Assembly: GCF_001191005.1 (NCBI RefSeq)
Contig: NZ_CP012201.1
Span: 1-64,000, forward strand
Origin: Massilia sp. NR 4-1
Lineage (GTDB): Bacteria > Pseudomonadota > Gammaproteobacteria > Burkholderiales > Burkholderiaceae_D
Reading direction: 5' to 3'
Length of the DNA: 64,000 nucleotides
Shown: piece after piece, positions 35,301-42,690 of the stretch
Position numbering within the stretch: position 1 is the stretch's first letter
Layout of the letters: each line of letters begins with the position of its first letter
The notes under the pieces: model-generated
Seen by the model: the letters and a program-made list of their open reading frames with translations, nothing else
What the model was told of the DNA's origin: nothing
Databases searched by the model: none
Translations under genes and position numbers: made by a program

Positions 35301-35999
35301 CTTGCAGGAAAATCCCCGTTCACGCCTTCCGCCGGCGTGGAGGCCAGCCAAGCCGAGATTGCCCGCTTCTTTGGTCCTGAGGGCCAGATATCCCGCTTTG
35401 TCTCGGCCACCATGGGCGCCCTGGTGATTCGCCGTGGCGACGTGCTGTCGCCGCGTACCTGGGCCGATATGGGCATCCGCATCCAGGCGCCCGTGCTGGA
35501 ACGTTTGCCGTTCTGGATTGCACCCGCTGGGGGGAATGGGCTGTCGGGCGGTGCGCAGACCGTGTTCCAGATCCTGCCCTTTACTGCGCCGGGCGTGCAG
35601 GAATACGTGATCGAAATCGATGGCCAGCAGCTGCGCTACCGGAACACCGCACCGCAGTGGACGAATATGGTCCATCCCTCGCCACAGGGCGTGCCTGGCG
35701 CGCGCATCAGCGCTACTGCCACCGATGGCCGCACCGTGGAACTGTTCAATGAACCGGGCCAGTTTGGCTTGAAGCGCATGATCGAAGCGGCCAGCCGCAT
35801 CCGCAAGGAAGGCGGCGTGCATGAGCTGCGCTGGACGGTTTCCGGCGTCAGCATTGCGGTGGACCTGAAGATCACCAGCAGTCCGGCCGCCAGCGCCGGC
35901 GCTACGCAGCAAGGAACAGGCTTCCAGGGACTGCGCCTGCCGAAGACGATTGCGGGTGGCATCCAGCCGGCACTGGCCGATGCGGGTAGCAAGCCCTAA
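32334..35999 (+). CDS. tssM: Type VI secretion membrane protein TssM (IcmF)
   Basis: A 1221-residue inner-membrane protein. Two N-terminal membrane segments (LTIIGFIAMAAFFYLG; ALIWAIAATLAGVLLYWL) are followed by a cytoplasmic GTPase-like domain with Walker A GNPGAGKSS near residue 129 and LLDTAGRY. A third membrane segment (YGVFLVSALALGAALAGWSWAYM) lies near residue 450, and then the large periplasmic IcmF-related region that contacts TssJ. Full length for the family. Start MMRRIW at 32334 is more likely than the 32277 extension. With TssL it forms the base of the T6SS membrane complex. Confidence 0.96.
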   Translation: MMRRIWTFLSDSRHLTIIGFIAMAAFFYLGAELLELALIWAIAATLAGVLLYWLARWLRRWLAMRKVAQLEQAIEQDAAAPDAAAQDNSGTDALRKGLLHAIHTIKTSRIGVATGAKALYELPWYLVIGNPGAGKSSAIARSGLQFPMAEGGAAVAVGGTRNCDWFFSTDGILLDTAGRYAAGEEDRQEWLGFLDLLKKYRKRAPVNGVLLAVSIAELRGEDPEAVQRLARNLRRRVQDLIERLEVFAPIYVVFTKADLIAGFTQFFAQSEAGDRERIWGATMPYKRKSASQDILPFFDQAFDELHEGLKELSVSSMAQQRPGCRAPGVFGFPHEFAALRAPLRAFLGALFEDNRFQFKPVFRGFYFTSALQEGMPGSFLAQQIAGRFRLSLPVAQQAAESRSCGYFMLDLFRKVVFADRYLVTQYASRNKIRLRYGVFLVSALALGAALAGWSWAYMANRQLATNVKADLEKVVQLQARSPELQARMEALEILQDRIEQLTRYRRERPWPLRFGLYQGDTLEHKLRGEYYAGMREILLKPVAGSLEAQLNEYNARAAADGGTAKAEDVYNALKAYLMLSEREHAEPGHLNDQASRHWRGWLEANRGAMTSEKLVRMAEHLMSFYLAQTADPAWPQIEQKLVLVDATRENLRRVASGMPARERIYAEIRARAATRFPSMAVVRMVGDQDRALVAGSYAVSGAFTREAWEKYVLGAIRDASNGAQSSTDWVLKTARKDDLTLDGSPEQIQKALTELYKNDYVKEWQKFLQGVAIADMKDLNTAATAMSRLGDAQSSPLLKVLSAIREQTAWDNPSAVNAGMQQAQTGFVNWLRNSLMQRAPSPVNANVNLNIQLDASKYEKPLGQIGREFAGLERLLASRERDAAPIRSYLDSLARLRARLLALKNQGDPGPGARQLMLQTLEGSGSELSDALRLVDDQLLAGMSESQKQALRPLLVRPLMQTFAAIVEPVETELNKTWQAQICEPFNQSLAGKSPFTPSAGVEASQAEIARFFGPEGQISRFVSATMGALVIRRGDVLSPRTWADMGIRIQAPVLERLPFWIAPAGGNGLSGGAQTVFQILPFTAPGVQEYVIEIDGQQLRYRNTAPQWTNMVHPSPQGVPGARISATATDGRTVELFNEPGQFGLKRMIEAASRIRKEGGVHELRWTVSGVSIAVDLKITSSPAASAGATQQGTGFQGLRLPKTIAGGIQPALADAGSKP

Positions 36000-36022
36000 C
36001 ACTTTGCCGAATGGAGGGCAAG

Positions 36023-36802
36023 ATGCGTTACTTCATGACCTTGATCCTGGTGGCCGCGGCCTGCGCGCGGGGCCAGACGCCGGTCCCGGCGGCCGACCCG
36101 GGCGGGCCAGGCGCTCCCGTGCTGGTGAGCGGTACCGTTCCTGACGAAAGCAGCAAGGCGGCGCTGATGCAGCGCCTGCGTCAGCTATACGGTAATGAGC
36201 GCGTGATCGACCAGCTCACTATCGGCGTGGTGAGCCTGCCGCCCAACTGGATGGCGCAGGTGCAGCGGCTGATGATTCCGGCCTTGAAGCTGGTCAGCAA
36301 GGGCCAGCTCAGTGTCGATGGTCAGAAGGTGGCTATCAGCGGCGAGGTGGCAAGCGAGACGCAACGCCAGCAGATTGCCGGCGAAATGACGGCAGGCCTG
36401 CAGCCTTCATACAGCATGAACAGCAGCCTGCATGTTGCGGCGGCCGAACAGCAACTGCTGGATGCCACGCTGGCCAACCGCATCATCGAATTCGAAAGCG
36501 GCCAGGCGGTGATACGCGCATCCGGCATGCAGATTCTGGACGAGATGTCGGCAGCCCTGCAGAAAGTGAAGAGCAAGCATGTGGAAGTAATCGGGCATAC
36601 AGACAATACCGGCCAGCGCGAAGCGAACCTGCGTCTCAGCCTGGCCCGTGCCGAGGCCGTGCGCCTTTACCTGTCGGCCAAAGGCATCAACGCGGCCATG
36701 ATCGCCGTCTCCGGCCATGGCCCCGACCGGCCGGTGGCCGATAACGCCGATGCGGCAGGACGTGCCCGCAACCGGCGTATCGAATTTCATGTGGTGGATT
36801 GA
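36023..36802 (+). CDS. OmpA-family peptidoglycan-binding protein of the T6SS locus
   Basis: A 259-residue exported protein. After a short signal-like start (MRYFMTLILVAAACARG) there is a BON-like region (LSVDGQKVAISGEVASETQRQQI) and a C-terminal OmpA domain: IEFESGQAVIRASG, VEVIGHTDNTGQREANLRLSLARAEAV, and RNRRIEFHV. The GHTDNTG and NRRIEF motifs bind peptidoglycan. TssL of this locus lacks the OmpA extension some TssL proteins carry, so this separate protein probably supplies the cell-wall anchor. GGAGGG lies 5 bases before the ATG at 36023. It abuts the convergent tssL end with no gap. Confidence 0.88.
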   Translation: MRYFMTLILVAAACARGQTPVPAADPGGPGAPVLVSGTVPDESSKAALMQRLRQLYGNERVIDQLTIGVVSLPPNWMAQVQRLMIPALKLVSKGQLSVDGQKVAISGEVASETQRQQIAGEMTAGLQPSYSMNSSLHVAAAEQQLLDATLANRIIEFESGQAVIRASGMQILDEMSAALQKVKSKHVEVIGHTDNTGQREANLRLSLARAEAVRLYLSAKGINAAMIAVSGHGPDRPVADNADAAGRARNRRIEFHVVD

Positions 36803-37555
36803 TCAGGGCAAGGTAATGGTCAGGCTGGCCGGACGCGGCGCCAGCCTGACCAGATTGGCATAAGCCTCCGTGCTGGCCAGTGTCGCGCCTTCGAGTGCCG
36901 TATCCAATCCAAGATAGATAGCCAGGCCAGCGAGGGCAAAGATCATCGAGAATACCCAGACTGGAAACTCGGTGCGCAGCTTGTGCACCACATCATCCGG
37001 TCTTTCCGCGCGCGGCGCGAATGCGGCGCGTCGGCCCTTGATATGAGCGATTTCGTCTCCCAGACGTGCCGTCAGCCAGGCCAGCTTGTCGCTGCCTTCC
37101 AGCGCGTACTTGCCCTGAAAGCCGAGCAGCAGGCATTGATGGAAAACCTGCAAAGCCTGCAGCCGCGCGCCGCCTTTGCTGCGTAATTCTTCCAGCCGGT
37201 CGAAGAAGTGTTCTCCCGCCAGATGGTCGCCGAACATGGTCAGCTGCAGCGGCTTGCGTTCCCATGCACTGCGGATATCGAAGCCGGAGGCCAGGATGAT
37301 TTCATCCAGCGCCGCGCAATAGGCATAGCGGGCGGCGGCGATATCGTCGCCGTTGGCGTTCAGCTTGCGCGCCTCCTTTTCGAAATCGTCCAGGAAATTG
37401 GCCACGCGTATGCTGAGTTCTTCATCGCCGGGGGGCAGGGAGCCGGTTTTCAGCATGAAGAGCATGTAAAAGCCTTCGTGCATCAGATCGGCCAGCGCCG
37501 GTCCACGGGTACCGGCATTGCCAGGCGCGGCCCGCCTTTCGATATGGTGAGTCAT
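36803..37555 (-). CDS. tssL: Type VI secretion membrane protein TssL (DotU, short form)
   Basis: A 250-residue protein: cytoplasmic helical domain (LMHEGFYMLFMLKTGSLPPG; ARYAYCAALDEIILAS; FFDRLEELRSKGGARLQALQVFHQCLLLGFQGKY, in pieces) and one C-terminal membrane segment (VWVFSMIFALAGLAIYLGL). It ends shortly after that segment, so it has no peptidoglycan-binding domain. ATGA overlap with the tssK stop shows translational coupling. Works with TssM and binds TssK/TssE of the baseplate. Confidence 0.95.
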   Translation of the reverse strand: MTHHIERRAAPGNAGTRGPALADLMHEGFYMLFMLKTGSLPPGDEELSIRVANFLDDFEKEARKLNANGDDIAAARYAYCAALDEIILASGFDIRSAWERKPLQLTMFGDHLAGEHFFDRLEELRSKGGARLQALQVFHQCLLLGFQGKYALEGSDKLAWLTARLGDEIAHIKGRRAAFAPRAERPDDVVHKLRTEFPVWVFSMIFALAGLAIYLGLDTALEGATLASTEAYANLVRLAPRPASLTITLP

Positions 37556-38898
37556 GCTGCCACCCCTATCAGTTCAAGGCGCAGCTCGCGGATGCCGGCC
37601 GGGACGTAGATGCAGATCGACTGCGCCTTCAGCATCTGCTCATATAGCATGCCTTTCGCATCCAGTGCGAAGTAGCAGGTATCCGGCCGCACCGGAATGG
37701 CGGAGGGGACTTGGGGCGCGTGCATCAGCTTCACGCCGGGCATGGCGGTCAGCACGCATTGCTCCACGTCGTCGGGCGCGCCGACCTTCACACGCAGCGG
37801 CACGATTTCCACCAGCTCCAGCGCCGGCATATTGGCGCTGATCGCCAGATACAGCATGGTGCTCTGGTCGATGCGGCCGGAATCGAGCTTGCCGCTATGG
37901 TAGCAGGGCCGGTCTTCGCTGACGGCAATCGAGAAGTAGCGCGAGGAGATCACCGTATCCAGCAGGTCGCGAATGATGCCGTCCAGTGCGGCGAAGCAGG
38001 GGCCTGGCGCCATATGGTCGTACACGGGTAGATTGGCCAGGTGGTAGAGCCGCGAATAGCTCATGAGGGAACCGGCCAATCCCAGCATGGCCTCGAACAC
38101 GCGTTCCGGATGCAGCGATGGATGGCGCAGATAGTGCATCAGTGCAGCCGATGCGGTGCTTGCCGTATGCAGCAGCCAGAAGGCGGAAACGTCGCCCGAA
38201 CGCAGCTCGATGACGTTCTTGCGCGGCTCGCGCATATGGCCTTGCAGGGAATGGATCTTGGCCTGCAGGGCATCCATCAGTTGCTCCATCATGGTTTTCA
38301 AACGCGGTGATGAGGCCATGGAGACACAGGGCGGAATCAGGGACGCATCCAGCTCGAACTCGCCGGACACGGTGCGCCGCAGGCGCAGTAGCGGCAGGCA
38401 TTCGAACGCGCCGCGCGGCTCCAGGTCGGACATCAGCCTCACCGATTTTTTAAGATACGACAGTTCCGCGTCCAGCGCGCGGGTGAACATGTCCGGCGTG
38501 GCGCGGTCTGTCTGCACAAAGCGCGTATTGCCGCCATTCTGCGTGGAGGGCGTGAAGTTGCTGCGCTCGTGGCTGAGCGATGGCAGGGCAGCGAAGAAGG
38601 TCAGTTCCTGCACACTGGCCGGAATGGATGCCAGGTCGATTGCGGGCGGTAGCGGATCGCTGCCTGGCGCATCGACCACTTCGCCATCGCGGAAGATGAT
38701 GGATAACGCCTGCAGGCGCAAGGTGTTGGCCTTCAATGCGCCGGCATCGATCTCCAGCGCCTGTATGCCCCACAGATATGGATGCAAGGCTTGCGCAGTG
38801 TGATGCAGGCGCGCTGCGTGATACTGGTCTTGCTGCTGAAAGTGCTGCGGGCGTAGAAAAAGTCCTTCTCCCCAAAGCAGCCTGGCTGGCAGTCCCAT
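37552..38898 (-). CDS. tssK: Type VI secretion baseplate subunit TssK
   Basis: A 448-residue protein starting LLWGEGLFLRPQHFQQQDQYH, the hallmark N-terminus of TssK. The rest (ALDAELSYLKKSVRLMSDLEP; HPERVFEAMLGLAGSL; NMPALELVEIVPLRVKVG) fits the family at full length. Start at 38898 is preceded by GGGAGG; the extra 12 codons upstream are unlikely. TssK trimers connect the baseplate with the membrane complex. First gene of the two-gene tssKL operon, divergent from the tssB block. Confidence 0.96.
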   Translation of the reverse strand: MGLPARLLWGEGLFLRPQHFQQQDQYHAARLHHTAQALHPYLWGIQALEIDAGALKANTLRLQALSIIFRDGEVVDAPGSDPLPPAIDLASIPASVQELTFFAALPSLSHERSNFTPSTQNGGNTRFVQTDRATPDMFTRALDAELSYLKKSVRLMSDLEPRGAFECLPLLRLRRTVSGEFELDASLIPPCVSMASSPRLKTMMEQLMDALQAKIHSLQGHMREPRKNVIELRSGDVSAFWLLHTASTASAALMHYLRHPSLHPERVFEAMLGLAGSLMSYSRLYHLANLPVYDHMAPGPCFAALDGIIRDLLDTVISSRYFSIAVSEDRPCYHSGKLDSGRIDQSTMLYLAISANMPALELVEIVPLRVKVGAPDDVEQCVLTAMPGVKLMHAPQVPSAIPVRPDTCYFALDAKGMLYEQMLKAQSICIYVPAGIRELRLELIGVAA

Positions 38899-39084
38899 AC
38901 TTTCCTCCCATGGTTTAAGCGTGCGAAGCCCCATTAAAGCGAAGCGCAGTGGGCGCGCATTTGCGCCGCCACAAGCGGCGCGGCAGCAGCCGTCGCAAAA
39001 TCTTTGAAATCTTGCGATAGCGCAACTTTGAATGTGCCGCAGACGCCAATAATGAGCCTCATCTTGTGAAGAAGGAGAGGCACG
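38899..39084. promoter_or_regulatory. Divergent T6SS intergenic region with a dyad
   Basis: The 186 bp between tssK and the TPR lipoprotein gene must hold promoters for both T6SS blocks. TCGCAA (38993-38998) and TTGCGA (39012-39017) form a perfect 6-bp dyad with a 13-bp spacer. A GG-N10-GC arrangement in TGGGCGCGCATTTGCG (38950-38965) could be a weak sigma-54 promoter towards tssB. Neither is strong enough for a firm call. Confidence 0.3.
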
Positions 39085-39672
39085 ATGAAGCGATTGTTCT
39101 TATTCCCCTGCGCCGTCAGCGCCCTGCTGTTGACGGCTTGCGCTGCCGATGCACCGCGCCTGGCGGCCGAAAAGCGCGCCAGCGCAACGCTCGAATCGGC
39201 GCTGGCCGATGCCGAACGGACGGCCCTCGCGGGCCAGGCGGACAAGGCGTACGGCATCCTGAAGGAAGCCGGCCAGGCCTATCCGGCGGAAAAAGCGCCA
39301 TGGCTGCAAATGGCCCAGATGAAGTTCGACCGCGGCAGTTATGGCGAAGCGATCCAGCATGCGCAGGAGGCCTTGCAGCGCGATCCATCCGACAAGCAGG
39401 GCAACACGATCGTGGCCATGGCTGGCTTGCGGCTCTCTACCCGGGCCTTGGCGGATCTGAACCAGCAGAACCTGCTGACGGGCAGTGTGCAGAGCGAGGC
39501 GCAGGAACTGGCGCGCCAGTTGCGCGGCACCCTGGGCGAGGATGCGGCAGCGGCGCAGCGCAAGCCCATGCCGCGCAAGCCGGCGGCGCCGGCAAGCAGT
39601 GTGCCGCTCAAGCAGAACGGCGCGCGCCCAGCGCAGTCCAATAATGCCGATCCTTTCGGCGCTCTCAAATAG
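39085..39672 (+). CDS. TPR-containing lipoprotein of the T6SS locus
   Basis: A 195-residue lipoprotein: signal peptide LFLFPCAVSALLLTAC with lipobox LLTAC (Cys 19), then helical TPR-like repeats (LADAERTALAGQADKAYGILKEAGQAYPAEKAPWLQMAQMKFDRGSYGEAIQHAQEALQRDPSDKQ, in pieces) and a basic, Pro/Ala-rich C-terminus. It occupies the first place of the tssB block, 8 bp before tssB. It is not TssJ, which has a beta-sandwich fold, but as an outer-membrane lipoprotein it could take part in assembling or placing the apparatus. Confidence 0.8.
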   Translation: MKRLFLFPCAVSALLLTACAADAPRLAAEKRASATLESALADAERTALAGQADKAYGILKEAGQAYPAEKAPWLQMAQMKFDRGSYGEAIQHAQEALQRDPSDKQGNTIVAMAGLRLSTRALADLNQQNLLTGSVQSEAQELARQLRGTLGEDAAAAQRKPMPRKPAAPASSVPLKQNGARPAQSNNADPFGALK

Positions 39673-39680
39673 GTGCGGCC

Positions 39681-40187
39681 ATGGCGAAGAACGATAGTGT
39701 GCAAAAGCGGTTGGGCAAGGTGCGCCCGCCGCGGGTGCAGATGACCTATGACGTGGAAATCGGCGATGCCGTCGACAGCAAGGAGCTGCCTTTCGTGCTG
39801 GGCGTGGTGGGCGATTTCGGCAGCGATCCCAATAGCCCGAAGAAGCGTTTGAAGGAGCGCGGCTTCGTCAATATCGACAACGGCAACTTCGACGAGGTGC
39901 TGGCTGGCGTGGCGCCGACGGCCAACTTCCTGGTCGCCAACCGGCTTGGCGGCGATGGCGAGTTTCCGGTGCAACTGCGCTTCAGCTCCATGGCCGACTT
40001 CCGGCCGGAAGCGGTGGCGAGCCAGGTCGAGCCGTTGAGCAAGCTGCTGCAGGCGCGCGGCAAGCTGGCGGACCTGCGCAATAAACTGGCGGGCAACGAA
40101 CAGCTGGAGGATTTGCTGGCCGAGGTGCTCGGCAACACCGACCAGCTGGCGGCGCTGTCCGCGCAGGCTGAGGAAGGAGAGGATTGA
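39681..40187 (+). CDS. tssB: Type VI secretion contractile sheath small subunit TssB
   Basis: A 168-residue protein with the family pattern VQKRLGKVRPPRVQMTYDVE, ELPFVLGVVGDFG and a C-terminal helix (LADLRNKLAGNEQLEDLLAEVL). Full length. It assembles with TssC into the contractile sheath that drives Hcp tube ejection. It is 1 bp from tssC. Confidence 0.97.
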   Translation: MAKNDSVQKRLGKVRPPRVQMTYDVEIGDAVDSKELPFVLGVVGDFGSDPNSPKKRLKERGFVNIDNGNFDEVLAGVAPTANFLVANRLGGDGEFPVQLRFSSMADFRPEAVASQVEPLSKLLQARGKLADLRNKLAGNEQLEDLLAEVLGNTDQLAALSAQAEEGED

Positions 40188-40188
40188 T

Positions 40189-41658
40189 ATGCCAGCCCAA
40201 TTGCAAGCCTTGCCGCCTGAGGTCACGCTGCTCGATGAAATCGTCGAGCAAAGCCGGGTAGCCAAGTCCAGTGTGGAACACGAGCGCGCCAAGGACATCA
40301 TCGCGGAGCTGGTTCATCAGGTGGTGCAGGGCGCGATGCCCGCCACGCATAATCTGAGCGCGGCCATCGATGCGCGCGTGGCGGAACTGGACCGCCTGAT
40401 TTCAGCCCAGTTGAGCGCCATCATGCATGCGCCGGAATTCCAGCGTCTGGAGCGTAGCTGGACCGGTCTGCACTACCTGGTGCGCAACAGCGCCACGGGC
40501 CAGAATCTAAAAATCCGCCTGCTGAATGCCAGCAAGCGCGAACTGGTGCGCGACTTCCAGGCGGCGCTGGAATTCGACCAGAGCAGCTTGTTCAAGAAAG
40601 TCTATGAGGAGGAATTCGGCACCTTCGGCGGTGCGCCGTATTCAGCCCTGATCGGCGATTTCGAGATTTCACGCCAGCCGGAAGACATGTACTTCATCGA
40701 ACAGATGTCGCATGTGGCGGCGGCCGCCCATGCGCCCTTTATCTCCGCCGCCTCGCCGGAACTCTTTGGCCTGGAAAGCTATGGCGATCTGGGCAAGCCG
40801 CGCGACTTGTCCAAAATCTTCGACACGGTGGAGTATGCGAAGTGGAAGACCTTCCGCGAATCGGAGGACGCGCGCTATGTCGGCCTGACCCTGCCGCGCT
40901 TCCTGGGCCGCCTGCCTTTCCATCCACTCGATGGCGCGACGGCTTCCGGCTTCAGTTTCATCGAAGAAGTGGACGGCAAGGACCATCAGAAATACCTGTG
41001 GTGCAACGCGGCCTATGCCTTCGGCGCGCGCCTCAGCAACGCCTTCACCGAGTTTGGCTGGTGCGCGGCGATCCGCGGCGTGGAGGGGGGCGGTTTGGTG
41101 GACGATCTGCCCACCCACACCTTCCGTACCGACGAAGGCGAGGTCGCGCTCAAATGCCCGGCCGAGGTGGCGATCACCGATCGGCGCGAGAAGGAACTCA
41201 GCGATCTCGGTTTCATCTCCCTGGTCCATTGCAAGAACACGGCGTACGCCGCTTTCTTCGGCGCGCAATCGGCGCAGAAGGCGCGCCGCTACGGCAGTGA
41301 CGCCGCCAATGCCAATGCGCTGTTGTCGTCGCAGCTGCAGTACATCTTCGCCGTGTCCCGCATCGCCCACTATATGAAGGCCATGATGCGCGACAAGATC
41401 GGCAGCTTCAGCGCCGCCTCCGGCGTGGAAGACTTCCTCAACCGCTGGTTGATGAAGTACGTGCTGCTGGACGATAACGCCAGCCAGGAGCAGAAGGCCC
41501 AGTTCCCGCTGCGCGAGGCGTCGGTGCAGGTGCAGGAGGTGCCGGGCCGCCCCGGCGTGTACCGCGCAGTGAGCTTCCTGCGTCCGCATTTCCAGCTGGA
41601 CGAACTGACCATTTCGCTGCGGCTGGTGGCGGAGCTGCCGCAGGCGGGCAAGAGCTGA
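40189..41658 (+). CDS. tssC: Type VI secretion contractile sheath large subunit TssC
   Basis: A 489-residue protein. Diagnostic stretches are SAIMHAPEFQRLERSWTGLHYLV, FGTFGGAPYSALIGDFEI, RYVGLTLPRFLGRLPF and SRIAHYMKAMMRDKIGSF. Full length. GGAGAGG precedes the ATG. Partner of TssB and recycled by the ClpV encoded downstream. Confidence 0.97.
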   Translation: MPAQLQALPPEVTLLDEIVEQSRVAKSSVEHERAKDIIAELVHQVVQGAMPATHNLSAAIDARVAELDRLISAQLSAIMHAPEFQRLERSWTGLHYLVRNSATGQNLKIRLLNASKRELVRDFQAALEFDQSSLFKKVYEEEFGTFGGAPYSALIGDFEISRQPEDMYFIEQMSHVAAAAHAPFISAASPELFGLESYGDLGKPRDLSKIFDTVEYAKWKTFRESEDARYVGLTLPRFLGRLPFHPLDGATASGFSFIEEVDGKDHQKYLWCNAAYAFGARLSNAFTEFGWCAAIRGVEGGGLVDDLPTHTFRTDEGEVALKCPAEVAITDRREKELSDLGFISLVHCKNTAYAAFFGAQSAQKARRYGSDAANANALLSSQLQYIFAVSRIAHYMKAMMRDKIGSFSAASGVEDFLNRWLMKYVLLDDNASQEQKAQFPLREASVQVQEVPGRPGVYRAVSFLRPHFQLDELTISLRLVAELPQAGKS

Positions 41659-41688
41659 TCTACTTATTTTTCACGGAGGAGTGCAATC

Positions 41689-42180
41689 ATGGCAATCGAC
41701 GTATATCTGCAAATCGACGGCATCAAGGGCGAATCGGCGGACGACCGCCACAAGGACTGGATCGAATGCAAGGCGGTCAGCTGGGGCGTGCATCAACCGC
41801 GTTCCGCCACCGCGTCCACCGGCGGCGGCCACACGGCGGAGCGCTGCGAGCATCACGATATCGTTGTTTCCAAACTGGCCGATCTGGCCTCGCCGATCCT
41901 GCTGCAAACCTGCTCCGCCGGCCGCACCATTCCACGCGCCAAATTTGAGTTCATGCGCGCCGACTCCCACGGCGAGCGCGTGAAGTACTTCGAGATCGAA
42001 ATCGAGAATGTGCTGATCGCCGCCGTTTCGCCTGCGGTGGAGGAGGGCGATATTCTGGCGGAGGAAGTCGGCTTCAAGTTTTCCAAGGTGCGCTGGAAAT
42101 ATACCCAGCAGAAGATTACCGGCGGTACGGGCGGCAATACCTCCGGCGGCTGGGATCTGGCCGCGAACCGCATTGTCTAA
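41689..42180 (+). CDS. hcp: Type VI secretion tube protein Hcp (TssD)
   Basis: A 163-residue protein with MAIDVYLQIDGIKGES, the His-rich HTAERCEHHDIVVSKLAD, a DSHGERVKYFEIEIENVLI segment and IVYKFSKVRWKYTQQKI-like C-terminal strand. Hexameric rings form the tube loaded with effectors. No C-terminal effector extension is visible. The gene is followed at once by a strong terminator, which should make hcp the most abundant downstream message of the block. Confidence 0.96.
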   Translation: MAIDVYLQIDGIKGESADDRHKDWIECKAVSWGVHQPRSATASTGGGHTAERCEHHDIVVSKLADLASPILLQTCSAGRTIPRAKFEFMRADSHGERVKYFEIEIENVLIAAVSPAVEEGDILAEEVGFKFSKVRWKYTQQKITGGTGGNTSGGWDLAANRIV

Positions 42181-42199
42181 GCTTACCCCTGGCAGGTTT

Positions 42200-42231
42200 G
42201 GCCGCGGCGGCTTGTCCCCGCGGCCTTTTTT
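42200..42231 (+). terminator. Intercistronic terminator between hcp and tssE
   Basis: GGCCGCGG (42200-42207) pairs with CCGCGGCC (42218-42225), followed by six Ts. It lies between two genes of the same block and probably lets only part of the transcripts continue into tssE-tssH-tssA. Confidence 0.8.
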
Positions 42232-42246
42232 ATGGAGGAGATGACC

Positions 42247-42690
42247 ATGAACGATACTGGTTTGCTGGCGCGCTTGCTGGGCGATGCGTCCGGCGCGCCG
42301 CCACAGTGCGATAGCGTTGCGCGCGACCTGGAGGATTTGCTGAATACGCGCTGCGCGCTGCCGCAGCAAAGCTTGCGCGCTTATCCCGAATGCATGCGCT
42401 CCATCGTGAATTACGGCCTGAGTGATTTTTGCGGCACGAGCGGCAATGGCGAGGACGAGGGCAGCGGCATCGGCGCCGCTATCAGGACGGCGATCACGCG
42501 CCATGAACCGCGCCTGAACAATGTGCGGGCTGCGCTGGTTCCCAGGCCGGGAACGGTCAACAAGGTCAGCTTCGCCATCAGCGCCACCCTGCGCGATATG
42601 CCGGATGATCCGATCTGCTTTGACGCCTTGTTGCAGCCATCCTCCTTGCAATACTCGATCGAGCGCCACGGCAGTGGAGGTGGGAAATGA
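42247..42690 (+). CDS. tssE: Type VI secretion baseplate subunit TssE
   Basis: A 147-residue protein of the gpW/gp25 (lysozyme-like baseplate) family: VARDLEDLLNTRC, LRAYPECMRSIVNYGLSDFCG and the C-terminal KVSFAISATLR followed by DPICFDALLQPSSLQYSI. GGAGGAG stands 7 bases before the ATG at 42247; the ATGs at 42232 and 42241 are too close to it. The stop overlaps the ATG of tssH (ATGA). Confidence 0.92.
   Translation: MNDTGLLARLLGDASGAPPQCDSVARDLEDLLNTRCALPQQSLRAYPECMRSIVNYGLSDFCGTSGNGEDEGSGIGAAIRTAITRHEPRLNNVRAALVPRPGTVNKVSFAISATLRDMPDDPICFDALLQPSSLQYSIERHGSGGGK

Noticed and set aside
38950..38965. Sigma-54-type promoter TGGGCGCGCATTTGCG upstream of the tssB block
   Set aside because: Only the GG-N10-GC spacing and TTGC fit; the -24 element is poor and no sigma-54 activator gene is near, so it is not listed as a separate feature.
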